A stretch of DNA of 64,000 nucleotides from JAPLUA01 sp964625855 (GTDB taxonomy: Bacteria; Verrucomicrobiota; Verrucomicrobiia; Limisphaerales; UBA8199): assembly GCA_964625855.1 (NCBI GenBank), contig CAZVFC010000038.1, positions 25,895 to 89,894 of the forward strand, read 5' to 3'. Positions 7,666 through 16,526 of the stretch are shown here, piece by piece; positions within the stretch are counted from its first letter, which is position 1; every line of letters begins with the position of its first letter. The position numbers and the translations under genes were made by a program. Below the pieces are notes generated by a model. The model ran no database searches and was not told where the DNA came from. It saw only the letters and a program-made list of their open reading frames with translations.

Positions 7666-7927
7666 GCGGCCTCTTCATTCTACAAGCCGGCCCGCAGGTG
7701 AGGCAACGGGAATTCACGCATTTCCTCTCCGGAACACTCGGCCGGCAGCCTCGTCCGTGGAACCATAAACCCGCACCAAGAGGCAGGCGGGAAGGAGCGG
7801 GATATTTTCCGAAACTTTCTCGTTCGGTTTGGAGGCCGAAACGCGAATGGACAAGTGCATGGCAGAGTGTGGGGCGAACTTGCCCCTCGCAAACGCCCTC
7901 GAAGAAACCAGGAAGAACGAACGAACT
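7666..7927. other. Divergent intergenic region
   Basis: These 262 bases lie between the divergent sigma-like and excisionase-like genes. The plus-strand frame stays open upstream of 7928 but the extra codons look non-coding. No operator or repeat was recognised. Confidence 0.4.
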
Positions 7928-8233
7928 ATGAATAACGAACGACACCAGTGGCAGGCCACATCACCGCATCTCGTAGGACGACTGACCGCTGAGGACACTG
8001 CCCTCATTCTGCACTTTCAAGTCCACGACATCCCTTATCTGATTAAAGCAGGGTTGCTCAAGCCCTTGGGCAAACCGAGGAAGAACACCGTAAAGTACTT
8101 CGCCGCAACAGAAATTGTTGCTTACGGGAAAGACCCTGTCTGGCTGCACAAGGCGACGGCAATCATAAACGGCATTTGGGTGAAGAGGAATGCTCAGCGG
8201 AACAAAGAGAACTTGTACGAACCTGTGGCGTGA
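7928..8233 (+). CDS. Excisionase-like winged-helix protein
   Basis: The 101-residue protein has a central motif LTAEDTALILHFQVHDIPYLIKAGLLKPLGKP followed by TVKYFAATEIVAYGKD. This is the layout of MerR/excisionase-type helix-turn-helix proteins, with a helix pair and then a wing ending in a tyrosine-rich strand. Such proteins bend DNA or regulate transfer and excision genes of mobile elements. An AGGAAG lies about 11 bases before the ATG at 7928, which is preferred over upstream starts with poor composition. It precedes the relaxosome genes in the same orientation. Confidence 0.6.
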   Translation: MNNERHQWQATSPHLVGRLTAEDTALILHFQVHDIPYLIKAGLLKPLGKPRKNTVKYFAATEIVAYGKDPVWLHKATAIINGIWVKRNAQRNKENLYEPVA

Positions 8234-8284
8234 ATGCCCACCGAAGCCTGCAAACGAACCCCTGTGGCGGCCTGAATTATCGGC

Positions 8285-8611
8285 ATGATCGCTGACGCCA
8301 ACCCAAAACGCTCGGCAAAAGCGATCAAATCGTCGAAGACAATTGGCTTCCGACTGGATGCTGAAGCGTTTCGAGCGCTGGAGGGGCGCGCAGCCCGGCT
8401 GGGTCTGAGTCCGTACGAGTTGGCCAAGTATTATGCTGTGGACATGTTGCAGCAGGATGAAAACAAAGCTGGCTTTACGCAGGGAATCGGGGTGTGCATG
8501 GAGATGCTGCAGCGACTTCAGCAGAACATTGCTTCGACTGCCATTCTCATTGCTTCGGAACGCTGCACGGAAGAAGAGGCCCGAGCCTGGGTTGAAAAAA
8601 ATTTTGTGTAA
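8285..8611 (+). CDS. Relaxosome accessory protein (RHH-like)
   Basis: The 108-residue protein has SKTIGFRLDAEAFRALEGRAARLGLSPYELAKYY, a strand followed by two helices typical of ribbon-helix-helix or MobC-like proteins that open the transfer origin, then a helical tail. It ends three bases before the MobF relaxase start, so the two form one unit. The origin of transfer is expected just upstream (8234-8284 and nearby), but no clear nic site was identified. Family membership is inferred from pattern and position. Confidence 0.65.
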   Translation: MIADANPKRSAKAIKSSKTIGFRLDAEAFRALEGRAARLGLSPYELAKYYAVDMLQQDENKAGFTQGIGVCMEMLQRLQQNIASTAILIASERCTEEEARAWVEKNFV

Positions 8612-8614
8612 CTC

Positions 8615-9970
8615 ATGCTGTTCATCTCTACACCCAGGAAAAACGGCGCCGGCGCTGTTGCCTATTACCTTAAGGGCAAGGAGGATTACTACCTCAAGGG
8701 TCTCGACAGAGAAGGGCGTTGGTATGGCGATGGGGCGGCCATCCTTGGATTGCAGGGAAAGGTGGTTGAGCGCGCTGCGTTCGAAAACTTGCTTGATGGA
8801 TTTTCACCGGATCGAGCGGTGAGCTTGGTGCAAAACGCAGGCCATTGTCATCGGCAGTCCTTTTGGGATTTGCCATTCAATCCTCCGAAACCTGTTTCGG
8901 TTCTCTGGGCGTTGGTTCCGGAAGATCTCCAGCGCGAAATGGAGCAGGCTCATAAGCGAGCAGTTGAGGCTGCCACTAAGCAATTGGAGAAAACTGCCGC
9001 TGTGACCCGTCGTGGGAAAGGAGGCAAGATTGAGGAGAAAGCACTTCTGTTATTTGCCGTATTCCCCGAAGGCACGTCCCGAGCGCTTGATCCCCACTTA
9101 CACTCCCACGTAGTTCTGGTCAACCTGGCTTTCCGTCAGGATGGCACAACCGGAACTCTGCACAGCATCCGCTTTTTTGAAATGAAGATGGCTCTCGGGA
9201 AGACCTACCAGAATCAACTCGCCTTCGAGTTGCAGCAATTAGGATTGATCATAGAACCGCAGAAGGTCGGGTTTCATGTGGTTGGGGTTCCCCACGAATT
9301 GTGCCGCGCGAATTCGAAACGGCGGCAACAAGTTGAGAAATGGCTGGAACAAAGCGGGCTGCATGGTCCGATTGCCGCCCGGGAAGCCGCTCTGGAAACC
9401 CGACCCAAAAAACAGGACATCCCGCCGGCGGAACTTTTCGCCAAATGGAAGGAAGTCGCTGAGAGTTTTGGCTGGGGGCAGGAACAGGCCATCCAGCTCT
9501 TCCAAAACCGGACGCAGCAGCGGGTTCTCGAAACGGGGATCAAGGCGGAACTATCGCAACCTGCCACATCCGGGCGCAAGCAACCGCGGTATGAGCAAAG
9601 GGCCGCTGATCAGCCCGCACCAACAGTCGCCTCTAATCGGCGTGCTGAGGAAGTTCACGTGCGATCTCGTAGAAAGAAGCTTCGCCCAAGTCCATTGCCT
9701 TTCTTCCACGTTGAATGGCATACCCTGTTAGACAAGTCCCCCTGGTTGCCACCTAAACGGCGGGCGGTGCACATCAAGTGGCAACAGGTGTTTCCAACCC
9801 TGCCTTCCTCTCGGGCCAGAAGTCTCAAGGTGCCCTATATTGCCCTCTCACTCCCCAAGATTGAAGTAGGTCCAAAAAAGGAATTCAAACCGCACTGGTG
9901 GACGATCCGGGCTAAGTATGAGTTGTTTTTGGGGGGAGTTGCGAATTCAGGACCGCATTCTCTTTCCTAA
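8615..9970 (+). CDS. MobF (TrwC-type) relaxase without helicase domain
   Basis: The 451-residue protein opens MLFISTPRKNGAGAVAYYLKG, as in TrwC/TraI relaxases, with candidate catalytic tyrosines Tyr17/Tyr18. It carries the WYGDGAAILGL and FENLLDGFSPD family segments. The metal-binding cluster is DPHLHSHVVLVN, with His161, His163 and His165. Family members usually carry a C-terminal helicase (about 950 or more residues in total). Here the relaxase domain ends near residue 310 and only a basic, proline-rich tail follows. The protein should nick the transfer origin and stay bound to the strand. Unwinding would have to come from elsewhere. Confidence 0.85.
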   Translation: MLFISTPRKNGAGAVAYYLKGKEDYYLKGLDREGRWYGDGAAILGLQGKVVERAAFENLLDGFSPDRAVSLVQNAGHCHRQSFWDLPFNPPKPVSVLWALVPEDLQREMEQAHKRAVEAATKQLEKTAAVTRRGKGGKIEEKALLLFAVFPEGTSRALDPHLHSHVVLVNLAFRQDGTTGTLHSIRFFEMKMALGKTYQNQLAFELQQLGLIIEPQKVGFHVVGVPHELCRANSKRRQQVEKWLEQSGLHGPIAAREAALETRPKKQDIPPAELFAKWKEVAESFGWGQEQAIQLFQNRTQQRVLETGIKAELSQPATSGRKQPRYEQRAADQPAPTVASNRRAEEVHVRSRRKKLRPSPLPFFHVEWHTLLDKSPWLPPKRRAVHIKWQQVFPTLPSSRARSLKVPYIALSLPKIEVGPKKEFKPHWWTIRAKYELFLGGVANSGPHSLS

Positions 9971-10100
9971 TGCGCCCAAATGGAGTCCCTTGCATGGCCT
10001 TTCGCTCCCCGCGTTGCGCGTGACGGGCCGTAGGTCACAATGGCGGCCAATTGATCTCAACAAGGAGATTGACCTTTCACGCTCACGCTAAACGCCACGC
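9971..10100. other. Short intergenic gap
   Basis: Nothing distinct is seen in these 130 bases apart from space for a promoter of the membrane protein/coupling protein run. Confidence 0.3.
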
Positions 10101-10823
10101 ATGAAACTCCGTTGTCCGTACCCCCGATGCACTCAAACGGTGAGTGTGGCTGACCGGACATGTCCTGCTTGCGGCAACTCCTTGGCTTTGCAGCCGATTC
10201 TGCGTTTGTACGCCGGGAACCTGCGGAACATCGTTGTCGGTATCAAGTGTCCGGACTGCGGCTCTACCGCGCAGTTGCCGGACCGAGTGTGCCCCAATCT
10301 TGCCTCCCACAGCTCGCTCACGCTTGCTTCCGTTGCGAACGCGCTCATGAAAGCGCCCCGCGAGCATTGGCACCGGTTTCTTGACAACGCCAACGAAACG
10401 ACGGCATGGCGCATTCAGTGGGTGTACTTGCTGGCGAGCGCGGCCTTGCTGTGGCTGGCGCTGTCCTGCGCCGAGAAGCAGTGGTCTGAGCACTGGTTCC
10501 TCTATGGCGTCCTCGCGGCCTTCTATTTTCTTGCGTTTGGTCTTCTTGCCCCCCTGGTCGCTCCCGCGGTGGATTATCGAAGGGTTTGGGATTGCGCGGC
10601 GAGCCGCGTGAAGTTGGGGCTGATCTGCAACTGGCTGAGCCTCCTGCTCGCAATGCAACTCTTAATCGGTGTGTGGTGCGCGCGGGCCGTGATGTTGGCC
10701 AGCCTAATCGTCATGGGTGCCCTGGCAATCAGGTTGCTTTCACGCCGGCGCTCCACCAACCAAAGCGAAGAAGTTGATTTTGACCCCTCAGAATCTCAAG
10801 GGAGGCGAGCCACATTCGGATGA
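10101..10823 (+). CDS. Zinc-ribbon membrane protein
   Basis: The 240-residue protein starts with two zinc-ribbon halves: Cys5/Cys10 with Cys21-Pro-Ala-Cys24, and Cys50-Pro-Asp-Cys53 with Cys64. Hydrophobic segments near 106-122, 132-154, 174-190 and 192-213 look membrane spanning, and the short tail is basic. The stop overlaps the start of the P-loop-less ATPase copy by four bases (ATGA), indicating translational coupling. The neighbourhood suggests a part in the conjugative machinery. I recognise no named family. Confidence 0.62.
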   Translation: MKLRCPYPRCTQTVSVADRTCPACGNSLALQPILRLYAGNLRNIVVGIKCPDCGSTAQLPDRVCPNLASHSSLTLASVANALMKAPREHWHRFLDNANETTAWRIQWVYLLASAALLWLALSCAEKQWSEHWFLYGVLAAFYFLAFGLLAPLVAPAVDYRRVWDCAASRVKLGLICNWLSLLLAMQLLIGVWCARAVMLASLIVMGALAIRLLSRRRSTNQSEEVDFDPSESQGRRATFG

Positions 10824-11647
10824 GAACGAACGCCCCCCAATCCAGGAGTTTTTGGAGCCTCTTCGCCGAGTCGCCAAAGCAGCCACGGACTTGGTCCTCG
10901 TTCTGGAGGCTTTTCAGCACGGAGACCGTGTGTCGGAAGAGCTCATCCATGTGGGTGAAACGATTTGACGGAGAGTTGGTGTTTTGGACGAAGCGCAGTC
11001 TGATGGTGAGCGTTGGAGGCAATAGCACGATGGTTTCCGGAGCCACCGGGAGTCCGAATGCTACGGCCGTGGAACCCGTGATGCGTTCGATTGCGGCTCG
11101 GGTGGACAGCAATCGACAGATGACGCACCGTTCAATTCACTTTGACGGGGACCGTCATCCGACCTCAGTCCTGACCGGCATCAATCCCAACGATCAGAAC
11201 GTTTGGCTTCTGAATTCCGATGACGGCGCGGCGGGAGTCTGGGATCTGGGCCAGACGGTCCGCACACCGGAGATGGCGGAAGCTTTGGCGGAATTGTTGA
11301 TACCGATGGAAGACCTTGCCGGCAGGTCATACTTTAGTGAAGCAGCCTTCACTTTGGTTTTTGCGGTCGTGCTTGCACTAAATCACGTCGCCGGCACGCA
11401 TTGGACTTTCCGCGACCTGTCCCGCGCTCTCGCTTCACCAAGTAGCATCGCCACGATCACCTTGGCGCTGCACGATGCCTCAGAACTGGTGAGGACCATT
11501 CTGAACGACGACGAAAACGTGCCTGCGATCCTCGTCACATTATCTGCCAAGCTCAGTGCCTTTCAAATGGTCGCCGATCTCCATGGGGCCACGTGCATGA
11601 GTCTCTGGCTACTGACCAGTGTCCTCAACCAGGGGAGGTTGAATTGA
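10820..11647 (+). CDS. Truncated, P-loop-less copy of the coupling ATPase
   Basis: The 275-residue protein aligns to the N-terminal half of the next gene's product along its whole length. SSFWRLF matches SSFWKLM, MRSIAARVDSNRQM matches LQSIAPRFKPDAKM, and ALNHVAGTHWTFRDL matches VLNHVAGTDWTLRDL. The Walker A of the intact copy (GVTGAGKT) is GATGSPNA here (residues 74-81), so the Gly, Lys and Thr that bind ATP are gone. The copy stops before Walker B and ends two bases before the intact gene's ATG. It is a tandem duplication that has lost catalysis yet keeps a long open frame and an ATGA start overlap. Confidence 0.72.
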   Translation: MRTNAPQSRSFWSLFAESPKQPRTWSSFWRLFSTETVCRKSSSMWVKRFDGELVFWTKRSLMVSVGGNSTMVSGATGSPNATAVEPVMRSIAARVDSNRQMTHRSIHFDGDRHPTSVLTGINPNDQNVWLLNSDDGAAGVWDLGQTVRTPEMAEALAELLIPMEDLAGRSYFSEAAFTLVFAVVLALNHVAGTHWTFRDLSRALASPSSIATITLALHDASELVRTILNDDENVPAILVTLSAKLSAFQMVADLHGATCMSLWLLTSVLNQGRLN

Positions 11648-11649
11648 CC

Positions 11650-13293
11650 ATGGAAGCTGACAAACCGAGACAATTCCTGCAGTTGCTCGCCAAAGGGCAA
11701 GAGACTCCTTCCACGCCTTCCAGCTTTTGGAAATTGATGGCGGCACGGGATGCGCCGGAACGGCAGTTGCGGAAGCGGGTGGATGAAGAACAGTCAATTT
11801 CAGCCCTCCATTTCGATCCGGACGCGGTGTTTTGGGCCATGCGGAACCTGCCAGCGAAGGAGGCATTGAAGCATTTTGTGATTTGCGGGGTGACTGGCGC
11901 CGGCAAGACCATCGCCATCCAGCTCTTCCTTCAATCTATTGCACCCCGATTCAAGCCGGATGCTAAAATGCCTGAGCAATTGATCGTGTTCGACGGCAAG
12001 TGCGATATCCTGCCGCTCCTTGGGAGCATGGAGTTGCGACCAGAACAGAACAATTTTTGGCTCCTTAATCCATTCGATCAGCGATCAGCCGTCTGGAACG
12101 TGGCCGATGCGGTCCAATCGCCTGCGATGGCTCGCGCCTTTGCCACACTCATTGTGCCGGAGGAAAAGCAATCGAATGCCCGATACTTTTCGGATGCCGC
12201 CCGGGAATTGCTCTACGCCGCAATCGTGGTCCTGAACCACGTTGCCGGCACCGATTGGACCCTGCGCGATTTGATTTGTGCCTTCGAGTCGCCAGCTCGG
12301 CTCGCAGCCGTGACGGCACAGCACCCGCGAGCCAGAAGTATCGCGGAACAGCATCTTAACGACGACAAGCACGCTGCATCCGTGTTTTCGACTCTGGGCA
12401 CCAAGCTCGGGCCGTTTGAACAGGTTGCGGCACTCTGGCACACCAATCCGACCGGCCGCAGATTCTCCATTCAGAAGTTCCTTGAGGAGCCGGGTGTGTT
12501 GGTGTTGGGTAACGACCCGGTATTGCGCGATAGTTTCTGGCCCATCAACGCCACGTTGCTCAAGGCTTTGACTCACGAAATCCTTCGCCGCCCCAACACG
12601 CTCAAACCCCGGCATTGGTTTGTGCTCGATGAGTTTAAGGCCATGGAACGAGTGGATTGCATCCATCTTCTGCTCGACCGCGGTCGCTCCAAAGGCGCAT
12701 CTGTGCTTCTCGGACTGCAAAGTCTCGAGGGGTTGGTAGAGATTTATGGCGAGCACGTAGCCAACAACATCATGAGCCAGTGCGCTCATAAAGCGTTCCT
12801 TCGGACCGGCGGTCCCTATACCGCAGAATGGGCTGAAAGATGTTTTGGCAAGGTTCGGCGTATCGAAGAAACCTCGACTACCAATTGGGGAAGCAACGGT
12901 TCCTCCAACTCTGAGCATAGATCTCTCCAGGAGCGGTCGCTGTTCCTTCCGTCGGTCTTCATGGACTTGCCGTTCCCGGACGCCCGACAACCGTACACAG
13001 CGATTTGTGATGTTCCGCATCTCCGCCGCACCCTGATCGTGCGCCGCCGGTTCGATACGCTGCTGGCGTGGTGCGGGAAGATCAGGGACGAGGACACTGC
13101 CGAGGCGGGAATTGACGAGGTTCCAAGTGCCATGTACCGCACCGACATCAAGGATCAGATTCTGCGGCCTTGGACATCCGATGAAGAACGCCTCTTCTGC
13201 GGGCCGCTTCCGGTCGCCAGCACGGAAGAAGAACCGCCGGCCCCTGAACCCAAGAAAACCAAGCCCAAACTCCCCAGGGGGTATGGCCTTTGA
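11650..13293 (+). CDS. Type IV coupling protein (TraD/TrwB-like ATPase)
   Basis: The 547-residue protein is an FtsK/TrwB-type hexameric ATPase that links the relaxosome to a secretion channel. It has Walker A GVTGAGKT (80-87), Walker B FVLDEF (324-329, acidic pair Asp327/Glu328) and the downstream LLGLQS segment near 353-358. N-terminal transmembrane helices typical of TraD are absent; the neighbouring membrane proteins may supply the anchor. The ATG at 11650 follows AGGGGAGG by 11 bases and lies two bases after the truncated copy; the open frame extends 19 codons upstream into that gene. No other transfer-channel ATPase is visible. Confidence 0.82.
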   Translation: MEADKPRQFLQLLAKGQETPSTPSSFWKLMAARDAPERQLRKRVDEEQSISALHFDPDAVFWAMRNLPAKEALKHFVICGVTGAGKTIAIQLFLQSIAPRFKPDAKMPEQLIVFDGKCDILPLLGSMELRPEQNNFWLLNPFDQRSAVWNVADAVQSPAMARAFATLIVPEEKQSNARYFSDAARELLYAAIVVLNHVAGTDWTLRDLICAFESPARLAAVTAQHPRARSIAEQHLNDDKHAASVFSTLGTKLGPFEQVAALWHTNPTGRRFSIQKFLEEPGVLVLGNDPVLRDSFWPINATLLKALTHEILRRPNTLKPRHWFVLDEFKAMERVDCIHLLLDRGRSKGASVLLGLQSLEGLVEIYGEHVANNIMSQCAHKAFLRTGGPYTAEWAERCFGKVRRIEETSTTNWGSNGSSNSEHRSLQERSLFLPSVFMDLPFPDARQPYTAICDVPHLRRTLIVRRRFDTLLAWCGKIRDEDTAEAGIDEVPSAMYRTDIKDQILRPWTSDEERLFCGPLPVASTEEEPPAPEPKKTKPKLPRGYGL

Positions 13294-13389
13294 CCGGCAA
13301 TGACCACAAGAGCGGCCCTCGCCTTGCCCTTCCAACTTGACCATGGGTTAGGCCATAGCTAAGAAATTAACCCAACAGAAGCGACTTTT

Positions 13390-14694
13390 ATGGATTCCGA
13401 CAGCTCTCGGCCCAAGTTGGCGATACCGGCTGGCGGCCTGCCCTATTGGACGGCTTTGCTGGTGCTCCTGATTCTCGCCTTGATCGGCATCGCCAGCCTT
13501 GTGGCCGTTTGGTACTTCACCCGCAGTGATAAAGCCGTCTGGGTGCAAAAGGTTCGCCTGCTTGAAGAGAAGCAAGCACGGGAAGAATTTCGCCAGAAAA
13601 GTGTTGAGGAAAACGGCAGGTTGGCCGTCGCCCGCACTCGGCAGAAGGACGTCCTGACACAAGCGCAAAACGCTACAAACTCCCTTACGCTTCTGCTCCA
13701 GGAGACGCGACGATTGGCATCGCAGGCTGAAGCGCTCAAGTCAAACGATGCGGGCCGACGTGTGGCGGTTTTCCCGGATTTAGTCGCCCAGGCGCGTCGG
13801 TTCTTCGAGAACGAATTCGCCAAGCTGCCCTCCGCCGAGGAAATCGTCGGGAAACTCGAAAATGCACGACAAGTTGAGCAACAGCTTGTTTCGGCATTGG
13901 GAACCACCTACGAACCCACCTCCGACATTTCAGTGACCGCGCAGAAGATGGCGCTCTGGGCCGAGCAGGAGTCGCGTGCTGTAGCGCAGGCCCAAGCCTT
14001 ACTGGCCTCCTTAATCCAGGAATCTCAGATCAAAGTCAATGACACGCCGCTTGCCACGAATTCACCGACTCTTCAAACGGCCATCCAACAACTGAACCAG
14101 GCGGAGGCCGCTTTCCGGCAGCGGGCCATTTTGGAGAAGACGTCACTCGCCACTACCCAGGCGGTGGACGCGGTGGCACAAGCGAATGCCGAACGCATTT
14201 TGGCCGAAGCTAGAATTCAAGCATCCAACATCTTGGCGCAGGCCAATGAAGCCAAAGCGAAACAGGAGCGCGAGGAGTTGCAGCGCTTGGCCGACAACAA
14301 AATCGAGGATAGCAAAGCCAGGGTAAAGGCCAGCGAAAAGGAAGACGAGGCACGGAGGATTGAACAGCGAAAGCGCGCAGCCGATCCCGACGTTCAAGGC
14401 AAACTGGCCCCCTTCATAACTCCGGGCTACTGGTCGCCCAAGTTGATTTCCTACGAAAAAAAGCCTCATTCCCTGACCCAAATGCAGGGCTCCGGCGCCC
14501 TCGATCCCACCATCGTCGGCCTCCGCAAGCTGGCCGATATCGCCTGTAACCCCAGGGACAAGGTGCGCCCCCGGTGGAAACTTCCGCAGTATTGGGTGAA
14601 GAATCCCCAAGAGATGGAGAAGGTTAAGGCCGCCCAGCAACTCCTCAATGAACTCGGCCCGATCTTGGTCGAGTTGAAGATGCTCGAACCGTAA
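13390..14694 (+). CDS. Single-pass membrane protein with long coiled coil
   Basis: The 434-residue protein has one N-terminal membrane helix (about 20-42). A long Ala/Gln/Glu-rich helical stretch follows (about 50-330), with strong coiled-coil composition around 275-330. A different C-terminal domain contains FITPGYWSPKLISYEKKP. It follows the coupling protein by 96 bases in the same orientation. The layout resembles membrane-anchored scaffolds or surface-exclusion and mating-type factors, but no family is recognised. Confidence 0.6.
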   Translation: MDSDSSRPKLAIPAGGLPYWTALLVLLILALIGIASLVAVWYFTRSDKAVWVQKVRLLEEKQAREEFRQKSVEENGRLAVARTRQKDVLTQAQNATNSLTLLLQETRRLASQAEALKSNDAGRRVAVFPDLVAQARRFFENEFAKLPSAEEIVGKLENARQVEQQLVSALGTTYEPTSDISVTAQKMALWAEQESRAVAQAQALLASLIQESQIKVNDTPLATNSPTLQTAIQQLNQAEAAFRQRAILEKTSLATTQAVDAVAQANAERILAEARIQASNILAQANEAKAKQEREELQRLADNKIEDSKARVKASEKEDEARRIEQRKRAADPDVQGKLAPFITPGYWSPKLISYEKKPHSLTQMQGSGALDPTIVGLRKLADIACNPRDKVRPRWKLPQYWVKNPQEMEKVKAAQQLLNELGPILVELKMLEP

Positions 14695-14873
14695 CCAGAG
14701 ACAATGAAGTCTTCTGCGATAGTGGCCTTTGAGCCATATCGAGCGGTCTCATCCGTGAAGCTCGACCGCGGACAACTACCTACTCAGCACGGTGCTTCCT
14801 TCAGGGATTACCTTCCTCCTCCCTTGTCGTTGTCCGGCGACTTCGCGTACGTGGCTTCCAAACAAGGAATCGC

Positions 14874-15896
14874 TTAGTAACTGTGTCCGTATGAATGCCC
14901 TTTAGGCCTCATCGTTGGTGTCTGCTGGCGGCGCGCTTGACTCTGCTTGAACGGATACACCTGTGCCTCGCTGCTCGGTTGCACCTGAATTTCTCTGGCC
15001 TCTTTCGCCTTTCGAAGTTCCTTGATGCGGTCTGCCAGCATTTCCCCGGGCTTGGCAAGGATTTGCATGTTTCTCGTCCAGTAGGACTTAAAGGCAAGTT
15101 GATCGGCGTTATCACGCCAGGTGACGGCCAGCTTACTCCTTTGGTTTTGCCAAGCACCCCGATTATCCCGACGCGCCCAAGTCGTCCTGCGCCTGGCATT
15201 CATCGCTGCCATGTCAAAGATGTCGTCGAGCATCGCAGAAAGACCCAATCGCCGGCTCGCAAACGACTTCATTCGTCCAATCTGCTCCTGCAGGCATGTG
15301 TGGAGGGCGCGCGTGAAGAAATCCTCCAACCCCCGCTGCACGCCCATGACCTGACTGGGGGCGAAAGTCAGCGCCTTGTCTCCCGATTGAAGGCCCATAT
15401 TCATCACGATTGCAGTTGCCTGGAGAGCCGGCGTCTGGTCCCACGCGGCGTTGGTCCGGAAAACCGCAGTGACCACTTTTGGGCTGTCCGCTCGGGCGGC
15501 CAGTGTGCCGACCCCGGTCAGCACGTCTTCCAAACACCGCAACGTCCGATTTACCCCCTGGGCGAATCCACGTTGGATGCGAATCTGTGCTTCCCGTGTC
15601 ACCACTCCCCATTCGTTGTTTAATCGCGCTGGAGACTTCAGGACCACTTGCCAGCCCGCGATCCGCTTTGGATCACCGGCTTCAGGAACGAGACCCCGAT
15701 TTCCATCCGGGGTCAATCCGTTCAAGAGATTCTCCAGTGCCTTTAGTTCAATGGGGTTCCTGAGGCCGAGAGGCTTGACGCCGCGACCCAGCCAATGCCC
15801 CATAGCACCCCACTGGCTCCGGTGAAGGCTGTCTTCAAAAAACTCCGCATATACTGCGGTGGCGCTTTCCAGGTAGATTGGTGAAATGTGTAACAT
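14874..15896 (-). CDS. Eroded MobF relaxase lacking the histidine cluster
   Basis: The 340-residue product keeps the MobF relaxase framework. It has the MLHIS start, LENLLNGLTPD (FENLLDGFSPD in the intact gene), GWQVVLKSPARLNNEW in place of the FWDLPFNPPKPVSVLW segment, and an AVFR...MGVQRGLEDFF region matching the part around the metal site. Where the intact relaxase has HLHSH (161-165), this protein reads ALQAT (157-161), and the catalytic tyrosine positions are Ala/Glu. It cannot nick in the usual way. Residues 190-340 are basic and helical. The ATG at 15896 is chosen because MobF proteins begin there; the frame is open to a GTG at 16004. It is read toward the coupling genes, on the opposite strand. 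Confidence 0.65.
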   Translation of the reverse strand: MLHISPIYLESATAVYAEFFEDSLHRSQWGAMGHWLGRGVKPLGLRNPIELKALENLLNGLTPDGNRGLVPEAGDPKRIAGWQVVLKSPARLNNEWGVVTREAQIRIQRGFAQGVNRTLRCLEDVLTGVGTLAARADSPKVVTAVFRTNAAWDQTPALQATAIVMNMGLQSGDKALTFAPSQVMGVQRGLEDFFTRALHTCLQEQIGRMKSFASRRLGLSAMLDDIFDMAAMNARRRTTWARRDNRGAWQNQRSKLAVTWRDNADQLAFKSYWTRNMQILAKPGEMLADRIKELRKAKEAREIQVQPSSEAQVYPFKQSQARRQQTPTMRPKGHSYGHSY

Positions 15897-16004
15897 ACGT
15901 AGAGCAAGATAACTCACGTCTGCATTGCCGATGGTGGTGTACTGGATTGGTTCTGGAGGAGTAGTGGGGGTGTGGGGCGAGTTGGCTCGTGTGAGACCCT
16001 TCAC

Positions 16005-16526
16005 ACTATCGTTTGCCCCCCGCCTGGGCTTCCGCCAGTGCGGAAGACACCGTTAAACACTCTCTCAACCGCAATGCACTCGATCAGTCGGCGCTTACTT
16101 GATTTCGGTGGCGCGTATCTCACGCAGTCTTCGTCCTGAAAGCCGTAGGGTGTTATCGCTGCTGTAAAACGTCCGCAGAGGATTCCGCCACGCCTCCGTC
16201 GTGTCTGTCTTTTTGGCTTCGCAACGCGGTCGCGTCATCGAATTCGCAAGCTCGCGCCAGCGGAACGGGATCGTCGTTGCTTGCCGTTTTCACTTTCATC
16301 CCGGTTCAACAGCGTGGCTTCCGCTGTCACTCGCTTGCTTCGGCATTCGCCTCCGCTCCGAATCCGCGTTGACGCCGCCAGGATTCTGAGCGGTCAGCCC
16401 TTCGGGCTGGCAGCGTTGTTTTTCGTTTTCCCGCTGGGAGGCGGGGTGTTTCACGAAGGGGTGAAAACACTCCCCGCCTCCCAGAGGAAAAAACGAGGGG
16501 CGGGGCAAATAGAAAGGAGAAAACAC
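16005..16526. other. 520-bp non-coding stretch with hairpins
   Basis: No credible gene is seen. A short CAGCCC/GGGCTG hairpin near 16394-16408 and a long hairpin at 16434-16484 precede the small gene at 16527. The rest shows nothing I can name. Confidence 0.4.
16434..16484. promoter_or_regulatory. Long hairpin in the leader of the ArdC run
   Basis: CTGGGAGGCGGGG (16434-16446) pairs perfectly with CCCCGCCTCCCAG (16472-16484), and the pairing continues imperfectly inside (TGTTTCAC with GTGAAAACA). It lies 42 bases before the first ATG. No U-run follows, so it could act as a leader structure or a protein-binding inverted repeat. Confidence 0.5.
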
